DNA of 64,000 bases from Variovorax sp. WS11 (GTDB taxonomy: Bacteria; Pseudomonadota; Gammaproteobacteria; Burkholderiales; Burkholderiaceae_C), in contig NZ_JAAGOW010000001.1 of the NCBI RefSeq assembly GCF_010499245.1, forward strand, positions 2,108,001 to 2,172,000, read 5' to 3'. Within the stretch, counting starts at the first letter, position 1, and each line of letters starts with the position of its first letter. Below are positions 51,937 through 61,104 of this stretch, piece after piece. Both the position numbers and the translations under genes were made by a program. The notes beneath the pieces were generated by a model. That model made no database searches, was not told where the DNA came from, and was given only the letters and a program-made list of their open reading frames with translations.

Positions 51937-53286
51937 ATGAATCGTCTGCACCTTCTGAGCGCCATCGTGGCCGCCAGCCTGCTCACTGCCTGCGGCGGCG
52001 GCGGCGATGGCGGCGGCTTCGCCTTCATCGGGACCGGCACCGGGACCACCGGGCCCGGTACCGGCGCACTGAAGGAGCCGCCCGTCATCGTGACCACGCT
52101 GACGACGGCGCAGATCGACGGCGGCAGCGCCCAGAGCGGCCTGCAGGCGCTCAGCGGCAAGGCCAGGTGCGACGTCAACGTGATCTCGCTCAACTACAGC
52201 ACCGTGGGCCCCAAGGGCGAGGTGACCAACGCCTCGGGCGTGCTGCTGATGCCGGCGGGGACTTGCGGCAACGCAGCGCCGCTGGTGGCGTATGCCAAGG
52301 GCACCGACGTGCAGAAGCCGCGCACGCTGGTCAATCCGCAGGACCCGGAGACCTTCATGCTGACCGCGATGTATGCGGCCCAGGGCTATGCGGTGGTGGC
52401 CACCGACTACCTGGGCTACGCCAAGTCCACCTTCCCCTACCACCCCTACCTGCATGCCGACTCGGAAGCACGCACGGTGCTCGACTCGGTGCGGGCGGCC
52501 CGTTCCGCGGCGGTCAGCGCGGGCGGCTCGCTGTCGGGCAAGGTGATGTTCACCGGCTACTCGCAGGGCGGCCATTCCTCGATGGCCGCGCACCGTGCCG
52601 CCGAGCGCGACAACGCCTCGGAGTTCAACGTGGTGGCCGGCGCGCACCTGGCCGGGCCCTACAACCTCTCGGGGTCCTTCAAGCTCACGCAGGCGATCGC
52701 GGGCTACCAGTTCTTCGTGCCCTTCATCGTGAACTCCTACCAGAAGGTATACGGCGACATCTACACCGACGTGAACACGGTCTACAAGCAGCCTTATGCC
52801 GGCTACATCGAGAACCTGCTGCCGAGCCCGACGCTGAACTACACCACGCTGGTTACCAGCGGCGCCCTGCCCGGCGCCAACGGCGAGACGCCCAACCAGG
52901 CGCGCGATGCGGTATTCCAGAGCGCCTTCCTCACCGATGTGCAGACCAACCCGAACAACACGCTGTTCCTGGATGCCAAGAAGAACGACCTGCTGGGCTG
53001 GAGCCCGCGCGCCAAGACGCTGCTGTGCGGCGGCGCCGGCGATCCCACGGTGCCGCCGGCCTTGCACATGGTGGCGGCGAAGGCGGACTTCGATGCGCGC
53101 GGCGTGACCACGGTCACGACGGTAGACGTGGATGCGCAGATCCAGGCGACCTACGGGCCGGGCGGCAAGGCGCCGACCGATCCGACCACGGCCGCCTACG
53201 CCACCTATTTCGGCGCCTATCACGGCACCTACGAGCCGCCCTTCTGCCACGTGCGGGCCAGGGCGCTCTTCGATACGGTGAAGTAA
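51937..53286 (+). CDS. Lipase-like alpha/beta-hydrolase lipoprotein
   Basis: A 449-residue secretory lipase-type protein. Start ATG 51937 (GGAG upstream) opens a lipoprotein signal peptide with lipobox LLTACGGG, so the protein is membrane-anchored in the envelope. The nucleophile elbow is GYSQGGHSSMAAH (Ser in GxSxG). ATDYLGYAKS and the later LLCGGAGDPTVPPALH provide the usual oxyanion and Asp regions, and a His occurs in YFGAYHGTYEPP. It likely hydrolyses esters outside the cytoplasm. Its natural upstream region now lies beyond the group II intron, so expression may depend on a promoter in the intron or be lost. It is convergent with tsaC. Confidence 0.87.
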   Translation: MNRLHLLSAIVAASLLTACGGGGDGGGFAFIGTGTGTTGPGTGALKEPPVIVTTLTTAQIDGGSAQSGLQALSGKARCDVNVISLNYSTVGPKGEVTNASGVLLMPAGTCGNAAPLVAYAKGTDVQKPRTLVNPQDPETFMLTAMYAAQGYAVVATDYLGYAKSTFPYHPYLHADSEARTVLDSVRAARSAAVSAGGSLSGKVMFTGYSQGGHSSMAAHRAAERDNASEFNVVAGAHLAGPYNLSGSFKLTQAIAGYQFFVPFIVNSYQKVYGDIYTDVNTVYKQPYAGYIENLLPSPTLNYTTLVTSGALPGANGETPNQARDAVFQSAFLTDVQTNPNNTLFLDAKKNDLLGWSPRAKTLLCGGAGDPTVPPALHMVAAKADFDARGVTTVTTVDVDAQIQATYGPGGKAPTDPTTAAYATYFGAYHGTYEPPFCHVRARALFDTVK

Positions 53287-53289
53287 GGC

Positions 53290-54294
53290 TCAGGCTGCAG
53301 CAGCGCGCTGCAGCCTGTCTCGCACGCCTTCCCATTCGGGGCCGGCGGGCGGGGTCTCGACCCAGATCAGCTTGGCGCCTTCGGCATCGAAGGCGCGCAG
53401 CACTGCGAACAGCTGCTGGGCGGCGGCCGCGGCGTCGTCGGGCATGCGCCGAAGCAGCACGCGCTGCGAGCGGCTCTTGAGCAGGCTGCGCGACCACACG
53501 GCCAGGTGCGCGGCATTGGCGCCCAGCACGTCGAGGCCGGCCTGCAGTGCCTTGGCCTCCATCAGCCGCAGCTTGGCGGTGGGCGCGTAGTGGGCCTCCA
53601 GCGTGCCGGAGGCCCGCGGGTCGGGTGCCGCGAGCTCGTGCCTGTCGCGCAGCGGCTCGCCGCAGGCGGCCTCGATCTGGGTGCGGGTGATCGCGCCCGG
53701 GCGCAGCAGCACCGGCTGGCCGCGGCTGCAGTCGACGATGGTCGATTCGATGCCTACCTCGCAAGGCCCGCCATCGATCACCAGCAGTTCGTCGCCGAAT
53801 TCCTGCTGGACATGCTGGGCGGTGGTCGGGCTCACCCGGCCGAAGCGGTTGGCGCTGGGGCCTGCCACGCCGGGCACACCCTGCTCGGCACAGGCCACGA
53901 GCAGGGCCTGCGCCACCGGGTGGGCCGGGCAGCGCAAGCCGATCGTGTCTTGCCCACCAGCCGTGGCCGCAGCGACGCCGGGCTGGCGTGTGACGATCAG
54001 GGTCAGCGGGCCGGGCCAGAAGGCCTGCACCAGCTTCTGCGCGAAGGGCGGCAGCGGCTGGGCGAAGCGCGACAGCGACTCGGTGCCCTTGGCGCCGGCC
54101 GCCACATGCACGATCAGCGGATGGTTGCTGGGCCGGCCCTTGGCCTTGAAGATGCCGGCCACGGCATCGTCGCTTGTCGCGTCGGCGCCCAGGCCGTAGA
54201 CGGTCTCGGTCGGAAAGGCGACCAGGCCGCCGGCGCGCAGCACGCGCGCGGCTTCCTGGATGGCATCGGGCGTGCGGCCGTCGCGAACTGTCAT
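53290..54294 (-). CDS. tsaC: Threonylcarbamoyl-AMP synthase, Sua5 type
   Basis: Makes threonylcarbamoyl-AMP from threonine, bicarbonate and ATP for tRNA t6A. The YrdC domain shows GGLVAFPTETVYGLGADA and FKAKGRPSNHPLIVHV (the KxR..N/S substrate site). At 334 residues it has the extra C-terminal Sua5 domain (after about residue 205: GTLEAHYAPTAKLRL). It follows purK with a 10-bp gap and is probably in one operon with purE-purK. The 3' end is convergent with the lipase-like gene at only 3 bp distance. Confidence 0.94.
   Translation of the reverse strand: MTVRDGRTPDAIQEAARVLRAGGLVAFPTETVYGLGADATSDDAVAGIFKAKGRPSNHPLIVHVAAGAKGTESLSRFAQPLPPFAQKLVQAFWPGPLTLIVTRQPGVAAATAGGQDTIGLRCPAHPVAQALLVACAEQGVPGVAGPSANRFGRVSPTTAQHVQQEFGDELLVIDGGPCEVGIESTIVDCSRGQPVLLRPGAITRTQIEAACGEPLRDRHELAAPDPRASGTLEAHYAPTAKLRLMEAKALQAGLDVLGANAAHLAVWSRSLLKSRSQRVLLRRMPDDAAAAAQQLFAVLRAFDAEGAKLIWVETPPAGPEWEGVRDRLQRAAAA
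53292..53316. terminator. Inverted repeat between convergent lipase-like and tsaC genes
   Basis: AGGCTGCAGC, loop AGCGC, GCTGCAGCCT: a perfect 10-bp stem 6 bp after the lipase-like stop, overlapping the last tsaC codons. No T-run on either side. A likely bidirectional transcription barrier. Confidence 0.45.
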
Positions 54295-54304
54295 CGCGCC
54301 TGGC

Positions 54305-55474
54305 TTATTCAGACAAGGGGATCGGCAGCCCCAGCAGCGCGGCGGCGAAGTCGGCCGTGCCGCGAACCGTGTCGATGCTGCCGCCTGTGATCGTGAGATG
54401 CCCCATCTTGCGGCCGCGGCGCGCCTCGGTCTTGCCGTAGAGGTGCAGGTGCGCGCCGGGCAGGGCGAGTACGTCGGCCCAGCGCGGCTCGACGGGCTTC
54501 GAGTCGTCGTCCGGGAACCACAGGTCGCCCAGCAGGTTCAGCATCAGCGCGGGGCTGTGCTGGCGCGGCGCGTTGAGCGGCAGGCCGGCGAGGGTGCGCA
54601 CCTGCAGCTCGAACTGCGAGACGTCGCAGGCATCCAGGGTCCAGTGGCCGCTGTTGTGCGGGCGCGGCGCCATCTCGTTGACCACCAGCGCGCCGTCGGC
54701 CAGCACGAAGAACTCGACGCACAGCACGCCGACGTACTGGAGGCCTTCCGCGATCGCGACGGCCGATTCGACCGCCAGCCGCCCGGCCGCCTCGGGGACG
54801 TTGTCCGCATGCACCTCGGTCACGGCGAGGATGCCGCCGCGATGCAGGTTGCGCTGAGGCGGGAAGTGCACGACCTGGCCGTCCTGGCCGCGCGCGACGA
54901 TGACGGAGCATTCGTAGTCCAGCGGCAGCAGCTTCTCGAGCACGCAGGGCACCTGGCCGGCGCGGTCCCAGGCCGCGGCCAGCTCCTCGCGGGTGTTCAC
55001 GCGCTGCTGGCCCTTGCCGTCGTAGCCGAGGCGCGCGGTCTTCAGGATGCCGGGCAGCAGGTTGGGCGGAACCAGCACGACCTGCTCGGCCGACTCGATG
55101 ACCGCGTAGGGCGCGCAGTCCACGCCGCAGCCGACGAAGTGGCTCTTTTCCCGGACGCGGTCCTGTGCGATCGCCACCGCGGCGGCGGCCGGCCGCACGG
55201 GCCGGGCCACCGCGAGATGCTCCAGCGAAGGCGCGGGCACGTTCTCGAACTCGGTGGTGATCGCATCGGCCAGGCCGGCGAGCCGGGCGAGGCCGTCGAC
55301 GTCGGCATAGTCGGTGTGGATGTGATGGTGGCTCACGCGCCCGGCGGGGCTGTCGGCATCGGGGTCGAGCACCGCGACGAGGTAGCCCATGCGCTGGGCT
55401 GCATGCGCGAACATGCGGCCCAGTTGCCCGCCGCCCACCACGCCGAGCGTGGAGCCTGGCAGGATCACGCTCAC
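54305..55474 (-). CDS. purK: N5-carboxyaminoimidazole ribonucleotide synthase
   Basis: An ATP-grasp enzyme of purine synthesis: AIR, bicarbonate and ATP give N5-CAIR. 389 residues. [21 protein letters not shown] is the N-terminal signature, [14 protein letters not shown] the substrate loop, and [28 protein letters not shown] the metal/ATP block. Start is GTG 55474, overlapping the purE stop (GTGA), so purE and purK are translationally coupled. The longer open frame upstream is a shadow of purE. Confidence 0.95.
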   Translation of the reverse strand: MSVILPGSTLGVVGGGQLGRMFAHAAQRMGYLVAVLDPDADSPAGRVSHHHIHTDYADVDGLARLAGLADAITTEFENVPAPSLEHLAVARPVRPAAAAVAIAQDRVREKSHFVGCGVDCAPYAVIESAEQVVLVPPNLLPGILKTARLGYDGKGQQRVNTREELAAAWDRAGQVPCVLEKLLPLDYECSVIVARGQDGQVVHFPPQRNLHRGGILAVTEVHADNVPEAAGRLAVESAVAIAEGLQYVGVLCVEFFVLADGALVVNEMAPRPHNSGHWTLDACDVSQFELQVRTLAGLPLNAPRQHSPALMLNLLGDLWFPDDDSKPVEPRWADVLALPGAHLHLYGKTEARRGRKMGHLTITGGSIDTVRGTADFAAALLGLPIPLSE

Positions 55475-56013
55475 AACGCACCCCCGCCCTGGGGCGAGAA
55501 GGGCGACACGTCCTGCGCATCGGGCGGCGGCAGCGTCATCGATTGCGCGGCCTCGGTCTGCTTCGCGCGGAAGGCGTCGAGCCGCTCGCGCAGCGCCGGA
55601 TCGGTCACGGCCAGCATCGCGACCGCGAACAGGGCGGCGTTGGCGGCGCCGGCATTGCCGATGGCGAAGGTCGCGACCGGCACGCCCTTGGGCATCTGCA
55701 CGATGCTGTAGAGCGAATCCACGCCCTGCAGGTGGCGGCTCGCGACCGGCACGCCGAGTACGGGGACTGTGGTCTTGGCCGCCAGCATGCCGGGCAGGTG
55801 GGCCGCCCCGCCCGCACCGGCGATGATGGCCGCCAGGCCGCGCGGGGCGGCGCGCTCGGCGTAGGCGAACAGTTCGTCGGGCATGCGGTGGGCCGAGACC
55901 ACCCGCGCCTCGTGGGCGATGCCGAATTGCTGGAGAATCTCGACCGCGTTGCGCATCGTCTCCCAATCGGAGTTCGAGCCCATCACCACGCCGACCTGTA
56001 TGGCTTGCTTCAT
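55471..56013 (-). CDS. purE: N5-carboxyaminoimidazole ribonucleotide mutase
   Basis: Class I PurE converts the PurK product N5-CAIR to CAIR. 180 residues: [32 protein letters not shown] (the SAHR motif), [19 protein letters not shown] and [29 protein letters not shown] are all class I signatures. The C-terminal 20 residues (Pro-rich) are less conserved. Start ATG 56013 is 36 bp from the divergent thioredoxin-like gene, so their promoters must overlap. Confidence 0.96.
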   Translation of the reverse strand: MKQAIQVGVVMGSNSDWETMRNAVEILQQFGIAHEARVVSAHRMPDELFAYAERAAPRGLAAIIAGAGGAAHLPGMLAAKTTVPVLGVPVASRHLQGVDSLYSIVQMPKGVPVATFAIGNAGAANAALFAVAMLAVTDPALRERLDAFRAKQTEAAQSMTLPPPDAQDVSPFSPQGGGAL

Positions 56014-56049
56014 GGTTTCAATTTTACGTTTCACCCTCAGCTTCCCGCG

Positions 56050-56970
56050 ATGATCGACATCACCCTCGAAAATTTTCAGACCGAGCTGATCGACGGCTCG
56101 ATGACCACCCCGGTGCTGCTCGACATCTGGGCCGAATGGTGCGGGCCGTGCAAGCAGCTCGGGCCGGTGCTCGAGAAGCTCGAAGTCGAGTATGGCGGGC
56201 GCTTCACGCTGGCCAAGCTCGACGCCGACAAGGTGCCGCAGATCTCGCAGCAGCTGAGCCAGATGTTCGGCGTGCGCAGCATCCCCTTCTGCGTGATGTT
56301 CAAGGACGGCCAGCCGGTCGACGGCTTCGTCGGCGCGATTCCCGCCGACCAGATCCGCGCCTTCCTCGACAAGCACGTACCGGGCCAGGACGAGCTCGAG
56401 GCCGCCGAGCATGAAGAGGCCGCGCAGGATGCGCTGGCCGAAGGCGACACCCAGGGCGCGCTGGAGCGGCTGCAGCATGCGGTCGCAACCGACCCGGCCA
56501 ATGACGACGCGCGCTTCGACTACATCAAGCTGCTGCTGCAGGAAGGCCGCATCGACGATGCCAAGGTCGCCTTCGCGCCGGTCATCGCCAAGGCGCCGGC
56601 GGTGCGCCGCCTCGACGCCCTGCAGCGCTGGATGGATGCGATCGACTTCGCGGCGCCGGCCACGGGCGCGGCCCCGACGATCGCCGACGCCGAGTCGCGC
56701 ATCGCCGCCAACAAGCGCGACTTCCAGGCCCGCTTCGACCGGGCGCGCCTGCTGATGGCCGCGCAGCGCTGGACCGACGCGATGGACGAGTTGCTCGACA
56801 TCCTGATGCGTGACAAGAGCTGGAACGAGGAGCTGGCGCGCAAGACCTACATCGCGATCCTCGAGCTCATCGAGCCGCCCAAGCCCAAGGTGGCGGACGG
56901 CCAGATCCCGCCGGACGATCCGACGGTGGCGACCTACCGCCGCCGCCTCAGCAGCGTGGTGCTGAGCTAG
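56050..56970 (+). CDS. Thioredoxin-TPR co-chaperone (CnoX/YbbN family)
   Basis: A 306-residue cytoplasmic protein. The N-terminal thioredoxin domain (residues 1-110) keeps the redox motif WCGPC (Cys31, Cys34) and the cis-Pro in RSIPFCVMF. The C-terminal half is made of TPR-like helices ([39 protein letters not shown]). E. coli YbbN/CnoX has SQHC instead of WCGPC and acts as a chaperedoxin; here the active redox motif suggests disulfide exchange as well. Divergent from purE. Confidence 0.9.
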   Translation: MIDITLENFQTELIDGSMTTPVLLDIWAEWCGPCKQLGPVLEKLEVEYGGRFTLAKLDADKVPQISQQLSQMFGVRSIPFCVMFKDGQPVDGFVGAIPADQIRAFLDKHVPGQDELEAAEHEEAAQDALAEGDTQGALERLQHAVATDPANDDARFDYIKLLLQEGRIDDAKVAFAPVIAKAPAVRRLDALQRWMDAIDFAAPATGAAPTIADAESRIAANKRDFQARFDRARLLMAAQRWTDAMDELLDILMRDKSWNEELARKTYIAILELIEPPKPKVADGQIPPDDPTVATYRRRLSSVVLS

Positions 56971-57038
56971 CTAGCGACAAAGTGAGCGCAGGCTTATCTT
57001 TGGCATCGACGAAGCAGATGAGCCGGCCGGGCGTGGCG

Positions 57039-57067
57039 TTGGCGCACTGAACGGGCTGACATACGAT
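57039..57067 (+). promoter_or_regulatory. Sigma70-type promoter of the META lipoprotein gene
   Basis: TTGGCG (57039-57044), 17-bp spacer, TACGAT (57062-57067). The transcript would begin near 57074, giving a leader of about 30 bases with AAGGA before the start codon. Confidence 0.5.
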
Positions 57068-57105
57068 TGGCGGGTTTCGATATGTTGCAAAGGAAAAGTC
57101 CGGCC

Positions 57106-57549
57106 ATGCGCTTTCTCTTCTTGACGACGGCCCTGTTCGCGTCCTTGCTGGCGAGCGGTTGCGGCAGCGGCATCAACCTGGACGAGCCGATCGAAGGACC
57201 GGTCTGGCAACTGGAGCAGCTGGGCAGCGAGCTGATCGAGCCGAGCAGCGATCCGCGGCGCAACGCCCAGATCCAGTTCGACCGCAGCAGCGGACGGGTG
57301 AGCGGCTCGGGCGGCTGCAATCGCGTCACCGGCACCTACGAGCGCAGCGGCAGCACGCTGCGGGTGCGCCAGCTTGGCGCGACGCGCATGGCCTGTCCCA
57401 ACGAGGCGAGCACCATCAACGAGACCCAGTTCTTCGCGGCGTTGCAGGCCACGGCCAGTTACCGGCTTCAGGGGAGTTCGAGGCTGTCGCTGCTGGATGC
57501 GAGCGGGCGGACGGTGGCGACGCTGAGTAACGGGAGTGCGGCGCGATAG
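57106..57549 (+). CDS. META-domain (HslJ-like) lipoprotein
   Basis: A 147-residue envelope lipoprotein. Start ATG 57106 opens MRFLFLTTALFASLLASGC, a short signal peptide with lipobox LASGC; AAGGA is upstream, and an ATG at 57082 is in frame. The META domain follows: GPVWQLEQLG, SGRVSGSGGCNRVTGTYERSGSTLRV, then RMACPNEASTINETQFFAAL. HslJ-like proteins are linked to heat shock and drug resistance in E. coli, without known mechanism. Confidence 0.9.
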   Translation: MRFLFLTTALFASLLASGCGSGINLDEPIEGPVWQLEQLGSELIEPSSDPRRNAQIQFDRSSGRVSGSGGCNRVTGTYERSGSTLRVRQLGATRMACPNEASTINETQFFAALQATASYRLQGSSRLSLLDASGRTVATLSNGSAAR

Positions 57550-57685
57550 CCGCGGCCCCTCGCAGCGCCCAAAAACATGTAGTGCTAATGACTGACTCGC
57601 CGTAACATCAGGCGCCGCCGCGTCACTGCGACGCCGGCCCCCCTGGGGCTCGCTCCAGCAGGTTCTGCACCCATCGAGGAGGAAC

Positions 57686-59500
57686 TTGAGCGCGAATCCA
57701 CAAATGCTGATCGCCGCGCCGGGCGCGACCCTTGGTCTGCCGCACCATCCCACCGTGGTGCTGGTCGCAGACCTGGTCGAATCTGTCAGCCTGATGCAGC
57801 GCGACGAGGCCGGCGTCATCACGCAGTGGCGGGCATTCGTCGCCCATGTGAGCCGCCTACTGACGCCCGACACGGGAGGCCGCATGGTGAAGAGCCTCGG
57901 TGACGGCCTCATGCTTGAGTTCAACACGGCGCCGCGAGCCGCCGCCGTCGCCCTGGCCATGCATGCGTGGATGAGGACAGCCTGCGACGGGCTGCCGACG
58001 CCCATGTTTTTGCGCGTAGGCCTGCATAGCGCAGAGGTCTACGCGGACGAGCATGACATCTACGGCAAGGGCGTCAACCTCGCGGCGCGTATTGCGACAC
58101 TCGCGGGGCCTGGCGAGACGGTGCTGACCGCGCAGGTCAGGGACAGCCTGACGGACGGCCTGGACGGGACCTTGGAGGATCTGGGGGAGTGTTATCTCAA
58201 GCACCTCGATGAGCCTGTCAGAGTCTGGCGTCTGGGCGCAGCCGGGCAGCAGCCCGTCGTGATTGCAAGGAGGGACTACGCCACGCCCCTGAAGGCGACG
58301 ATCGCAGTAATCCCATTCCAATCACGCAGCAATGCGCCGGATCACTTCGCAATCGGAGAGCTCATCGCCGACGGCGTCATCGGCCAGTTGAGCCGAACCG
58401 CGGACCTGAGGGTCATCTCCCGCCTGTCCACTACCGCGTTCAGAGACCGTCCGATGAGCGCCCAGGAGGTGCAAGGCCATCTCGGTGCCGACTACGTCCT
58501 CTCGGGGAGCTACGCGGTGCACGATAGCCGCATTCTCCTCACTTCCGAGTTGGCCAAGGCCGCCACCGGGGATGTCCTGGACAGCGCCAGGGTGTCGGGT
58601 GATCTCGCGGATCTGCTGGAAAAAGAGAGCGAGCTGTGCAATTCAGTGGCTGCCGGCTGTCACAAGGCCATTCTCGATTCCGAAGTTCAAGCCGCACTGA
58701 TCAAGCCACTGCCGACCCTTCAGAGCTATTCGCTCCTGCTCAGCGGAATCGTCGGCCTGCATCGGTCTTCACCAAACGGCTTCAATGACGGCTATCGCAT
58801 CTTGGGGACTCTCGCGGAAAGACATCCGACTTCGGGTGAAACGATCTCATGGCTCGTGAAGTGGCATGTACTGCGCGTCATCCGCGGGCTGTCGCCGAAT
58901 CCCTCTGAAGACCATCAACGAGCGGCTGAACTCGCGCGCCGGGCGGTCGAGAATGCACCGCAGTGCGCTTTGGCGCATGCAATGAGTGGACTGGTCGCGG
59001 GCCTCTTTCAGAAGAATCTGGATGAGGCAGAAGCCCGGTACAAGAAGGCACTTGCACTCAATGCCAACGAGCCGCTGGCATGGCTGCTGATGGGTACCCT
59101 GCTGTCCTGGCAAGGGCGGGGCAGCGAGGCGGCTCGAGCCGCTGAGAACGCACTCGCTCTATCACCGTTCGACCCGCTGAAATACTACTTCGATTCGCTT
59201 GCGGCAGCGGCCATGCTCTCGGCCGGACGGCATGAGCAGGCCATCCAGCTGTGCCTGCGGTCCCTGCGAGCCAACCAGTGCCACACCGCGACCTACCGCG
59301 TATTGGGGATTGCACAGGTGCTGACTGGTGACATAGTGGGTGCCCACAACACGATCGCGTCCATGATGCGCTTGGAGCCTGGATTCAACGTGACCAAGTA
59401 CCTGGATCGCTATCCAGGGCAGGGTCATCCACATGCGCAGATCTATGCGGATGCGTTGCTGCGCGCCGGCGCACCGACAGGTGAGCCAAAGAGCTTGTGA
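57686..59500 (+). CDS. Class III adenylate cyclase with TolB/FlgO-like and TPR domains
   Basis: A 604-residue soluble protein. TTG 57686 is supported by GAGGAGGA just upstream. Residues 20-180 form a class III nucleotide cyclase with all catalytic positions: metal Asp29 (VADLVES) and Asp73 (LGDGL), adenine-selecting Lys69 and Asp124 (DIYGKG), transition-state Asn131 and Arg135 (VNLAAR). It should make cAMP from ATP. Residues about 205-320 (IAVIPFQSRS to VLSGSYAV) resemble the TolB/FlgO N-terminal domain common in cyclase-TPR proteins. The C-terminal half has TPR-like pairs (LARRAVENAPQCALAHAMSG; ARAAENALALSPFDPLKYY). It heads the plus-strand run that continues to the window end. The input signal is unknown. 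Confidence 0.87.
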   Translation: MSANPQMLIAAPGATLGLPHHPTVVLVADLVESVSLMQRDEAGVITQWRAFVAHVSRLLTPDTGGRMVKSLGDGLMLEFNTAPRAAAVALAMHAWMRTACDGLPTPMFLRVGLHSAEVYADEHDIYGKGVNLAARIATLAGPGETVLTAQVRDSLTDGLDGTLEDLGECYLKHLDEPVRVWRLGAAGQQPVVIARRDYATPLKATIAVIPFQSRSNAPDHFAIGELIADGVIGQLSRTADLRVISRLSTTAFRDRPMSAQEVQGHLGADYVLSGSYAVHDSRILLTSELAKAATGDVLDSARVSGDLADLLEKESELCNSVAAGCHKAILDSEVQAALIKPLPTLQSYSLLLSGIVGLHRSSPNGFNDGYRILGTLAERHPTSGETISWLVKWHVLRVIRGLSPNPSEDHQRAAELARRAVENAPQCALAHAMSGLVAGLFQKNLDEAEARYKKALALNANEPLAWLLMGTLLSWQGRGSEAARAAENALALSPFDPLKYYFDSLAAAAMLSAGRHEQAIQLCLRSLRANQCHTATYRVLGIAQVLTGDIVGAHNTIASMMRLEPGFNVTKYLDRYPGQGHPHAQIYADALLRAGAPTGEPKSL

Positions 59501-59518
59501 TGAACTCGGAGGTGGTCC

Positions 59519-60775
59519 ATGAGTGAACTTTCCAGCATGTCGTCGATGTCGAGCATGAGTTCGATGTCCAGCATGAGCTCCATGTCCAATCTGGGGGGAA
59601 GGCCCGGAGTTGCAGGCATCGCGGCGCTGTCGGGCTTGCTTGGCGAACCCTTGCTGACAGATGGACTGCTCAACGCACAGGGCGAGCAATCGATATCCCC
59701 AGGGGCGGCAGCCGTGCAGCGGTATGGAGATTTTCAGCCGGGTCAGTTGCCGGCGTTGAGGAATCAACGGCGGCTGGGCTGGTGGCAACCCGAAGTGCGG
59801 GCGCATATTTGCTCGCAGGAACTGCAGTGCGGTCTGCAATTGATCGCCGAAATGAAGCCAGACCGTCCTGTTGCGCAGCTTCTGCACGTCGATCGACAAG
59901 CGGCGGGCAAATATGTGGAGCGGCCCCTCATTTCCATCGGCCGACCCACGCGAGACGTGTTCGATGCTCAACTCAGCAAGGTTCAAGCGCATACGCGAAC
60001 AGATCTGCGGCGCAAGAGGGCGCCTGAGATCCTGACTCAAACGGTGCCACAGGTTCCATACTGGAGCACTGTCGTTCCACTCAGCCCTTGGCGCACCCCC
60101 TGGACGTGGGAACTCGTCGGCACTTCATTGCATTTCGGCATGCAGGTGGTGCACCGCTTCAAGCACGCGTTCGCCGTTCCAAGACCGCACGAACTTTCAC
60201 CTCGGATCCAGCCGATTCTCCTGGTACCGGGATGGGCAGCCTTTCCCAGCGGCCACGCGACCGAGGCCTTCATGTTTGCACGTCTCATGAAGTCGTTGCT
60301 CTCGCTGCAAGACGGTGACGACATGAGCCAGGCCCTTCAGCAGCAGGCCCTTCGGATTGCGGAAAACAGGGTCTTCGCAGGCCTCCACTATCCCGTCGAC
60401 GGCATTGCAGGCCGATTGCTCGGTGTGACGCTGGCGGAATACGTGGCTGCTCGCTGCACGGGCACCATGTGGCAATCGCGCCAGTTCGATGCCAGCGACA
60501 GCCAAGCTCTGATGAACGCAGACCTTGACCTTAAGGATCTCGTTGGTAAGGCCATCCCCTCGCCGCTGGCCTTCAATCCGACCCTGGCGGAGTTGTGGGC
60601 CCGAGCCGCCAATGAGCTCGAAGAGCTCGGCTACCGCCCCTTGCGTCATGGCAAGACAAAGGCTGCCGGCCCTGCACTGACGCACTCGCAGAAGCGAAAG
60701 AGGCGAGCGAGCGCGCCGAGAGTGAACGCCGCGAAAGAGGCAGGAGGGACGCCGCATGTACAAGCCAACCCATGA
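59519..60775 (+). CDS. PAP2/vanadium haloperoxidase-superfamily protein with SSM repeat
   Basis: A 418-residue protein with GGAGGTGG before ATG 59519. Residues 5-22 are six copies of Ser-Ser-Met. The catalytic triad of acid phosphatases/vanadium haloperoxidases is complete: KHAFAVPRP (Lys215, Arg222), FPSGHATEAF (Ser244, His246) and ENRVFAGLHYPVD (Arg284, His290, Asp294). The His-His pair fits either phosphatase or vanadate-dependent peroxidase use. No signal peptide and no clear membrane helices, unlike PAP2 lipid phosphatases, so the soluble haloperoxidase-like class is likelier. The C-terminus is rich in Lys/Arg. The stop codon lies inside the next gene. Confidence 0.83.
   Translation: MSELSSMSSMSSMSSMSSMSSMSNLGGRPGVAGIAALSGLLGEPLLTDGLLNAQGEQSISPGAAAVQRYGDFQPGQLPALRNQRRLGWWQPEVRAHICSQELQCGLQLIAEMKPDRPVAQLLHVDRQAAGKYVERPLISIGRPTRDVFDAQLSKVQAHTRTDLRRKRAPEILTQTVPQVPYWSTVVPLSPWRTPWTWELVGTSLHFGMQVVHRFKHAFAVPRPHELSPRIQPILLVPGWAAFPSGHATEAFMFARLMKSLLSLQDGDDMSQALQQQALRIAENRVFAGLHYPVDGIAGRLLGVTLAEYVAARCTGTMWQSRQFDASDSQALMNADLDLKDLVGKAIPSPLAFNPTLAELWARAANELEELGYRPLRHGKTKAAGPALTHSQKRKRRASAPRVNAAKEAGGTPHVQANP
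59531..59584 (+). repeat. Six 9-bp units encoding Ser-Ser-Met
   Basis: A 54-bp in-frame repeat of the type TCGATGTCG/AGCATGAGT with mixed Ser codons (TCC, AGC, TCG, AGT). The codon mixing indicates selection for the protein repeat rather than recent slippage. Confidence 0.9.
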
Positions 60776-61091
60776 TCGCGAATTGGCGAATGGCATGGTG
60801 GACCCCTATTTTTTTTGGGCGGTCGGCACCGACTTCGCGGATCTGCCCCTGAACAAGGAGAACGAGGTACCGATACTGATCGAAGGTCCGGAGGATGCCG
60901 AACGAACGCGACAGATGATCAAAAAGTTGCGGGACGCAGGAGTCCGAGTTCCTTTGGATGCTGATGGCTGCGGTTCCAAGTACTTCACGGCGTACGAGCG
61001 GCTCGGCAACGACGCGCTTGCAAAGACGCGGACCATTGCTTCCGAATACGAGGCGCGGTGGGAATTGAGCCTGCCCTTCGCCAGCCCCTGA
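60756..61091 (+). CDS. Small uncharacterised protein
   Basis: A 111-residue protein of unknown family. ATG 60756 overlaps the end of the haloperoxidase-like gene by 20 bp and is preceded by GGAGGG. It is soluble, mixed alpha/beta: PYFFWAVGTDFADLPL, then VPILIEGPEDAERTRQMIKKLRDAGVRVPLDADGC. The alternation of an acidic, charged helix with short strands suggests a small binding domain. An 8-T run (60809-60816) encodes its YFFW stretch. Tight packing with neighbours argues for a real gene with a role tied to them, possibly as inhibitor or adaptor of the following protease; that is speculation. Confidence 0.7.
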   Translation: MYKPTHDRELANGMVDPYFFWAVGTDFADLPLNKENEVPILIEGPEDAERTRQMIKKLRDAGVRVPLDADGCGSKYFTAYERLGNDALAKTRTIASEYEARWELSLPFASP

Positions 61092-61104
61092 AACGAGGCC
61101 CGGA

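Noticed and set aside
57550..57685. Attachment site or tRNA end marking the edge of the 57.7-64 kb region
   Set aside because: No tRNA, integrase or direct repeat was seen in the gap; the other border is outside the window.
59519..59610. SSM-repeat start as a ribosomally made peptide precursor
   Set aside because: It is fused in frame to a full enzyme, with no separate core peptide or typical modifying-enzyme genes nearby.
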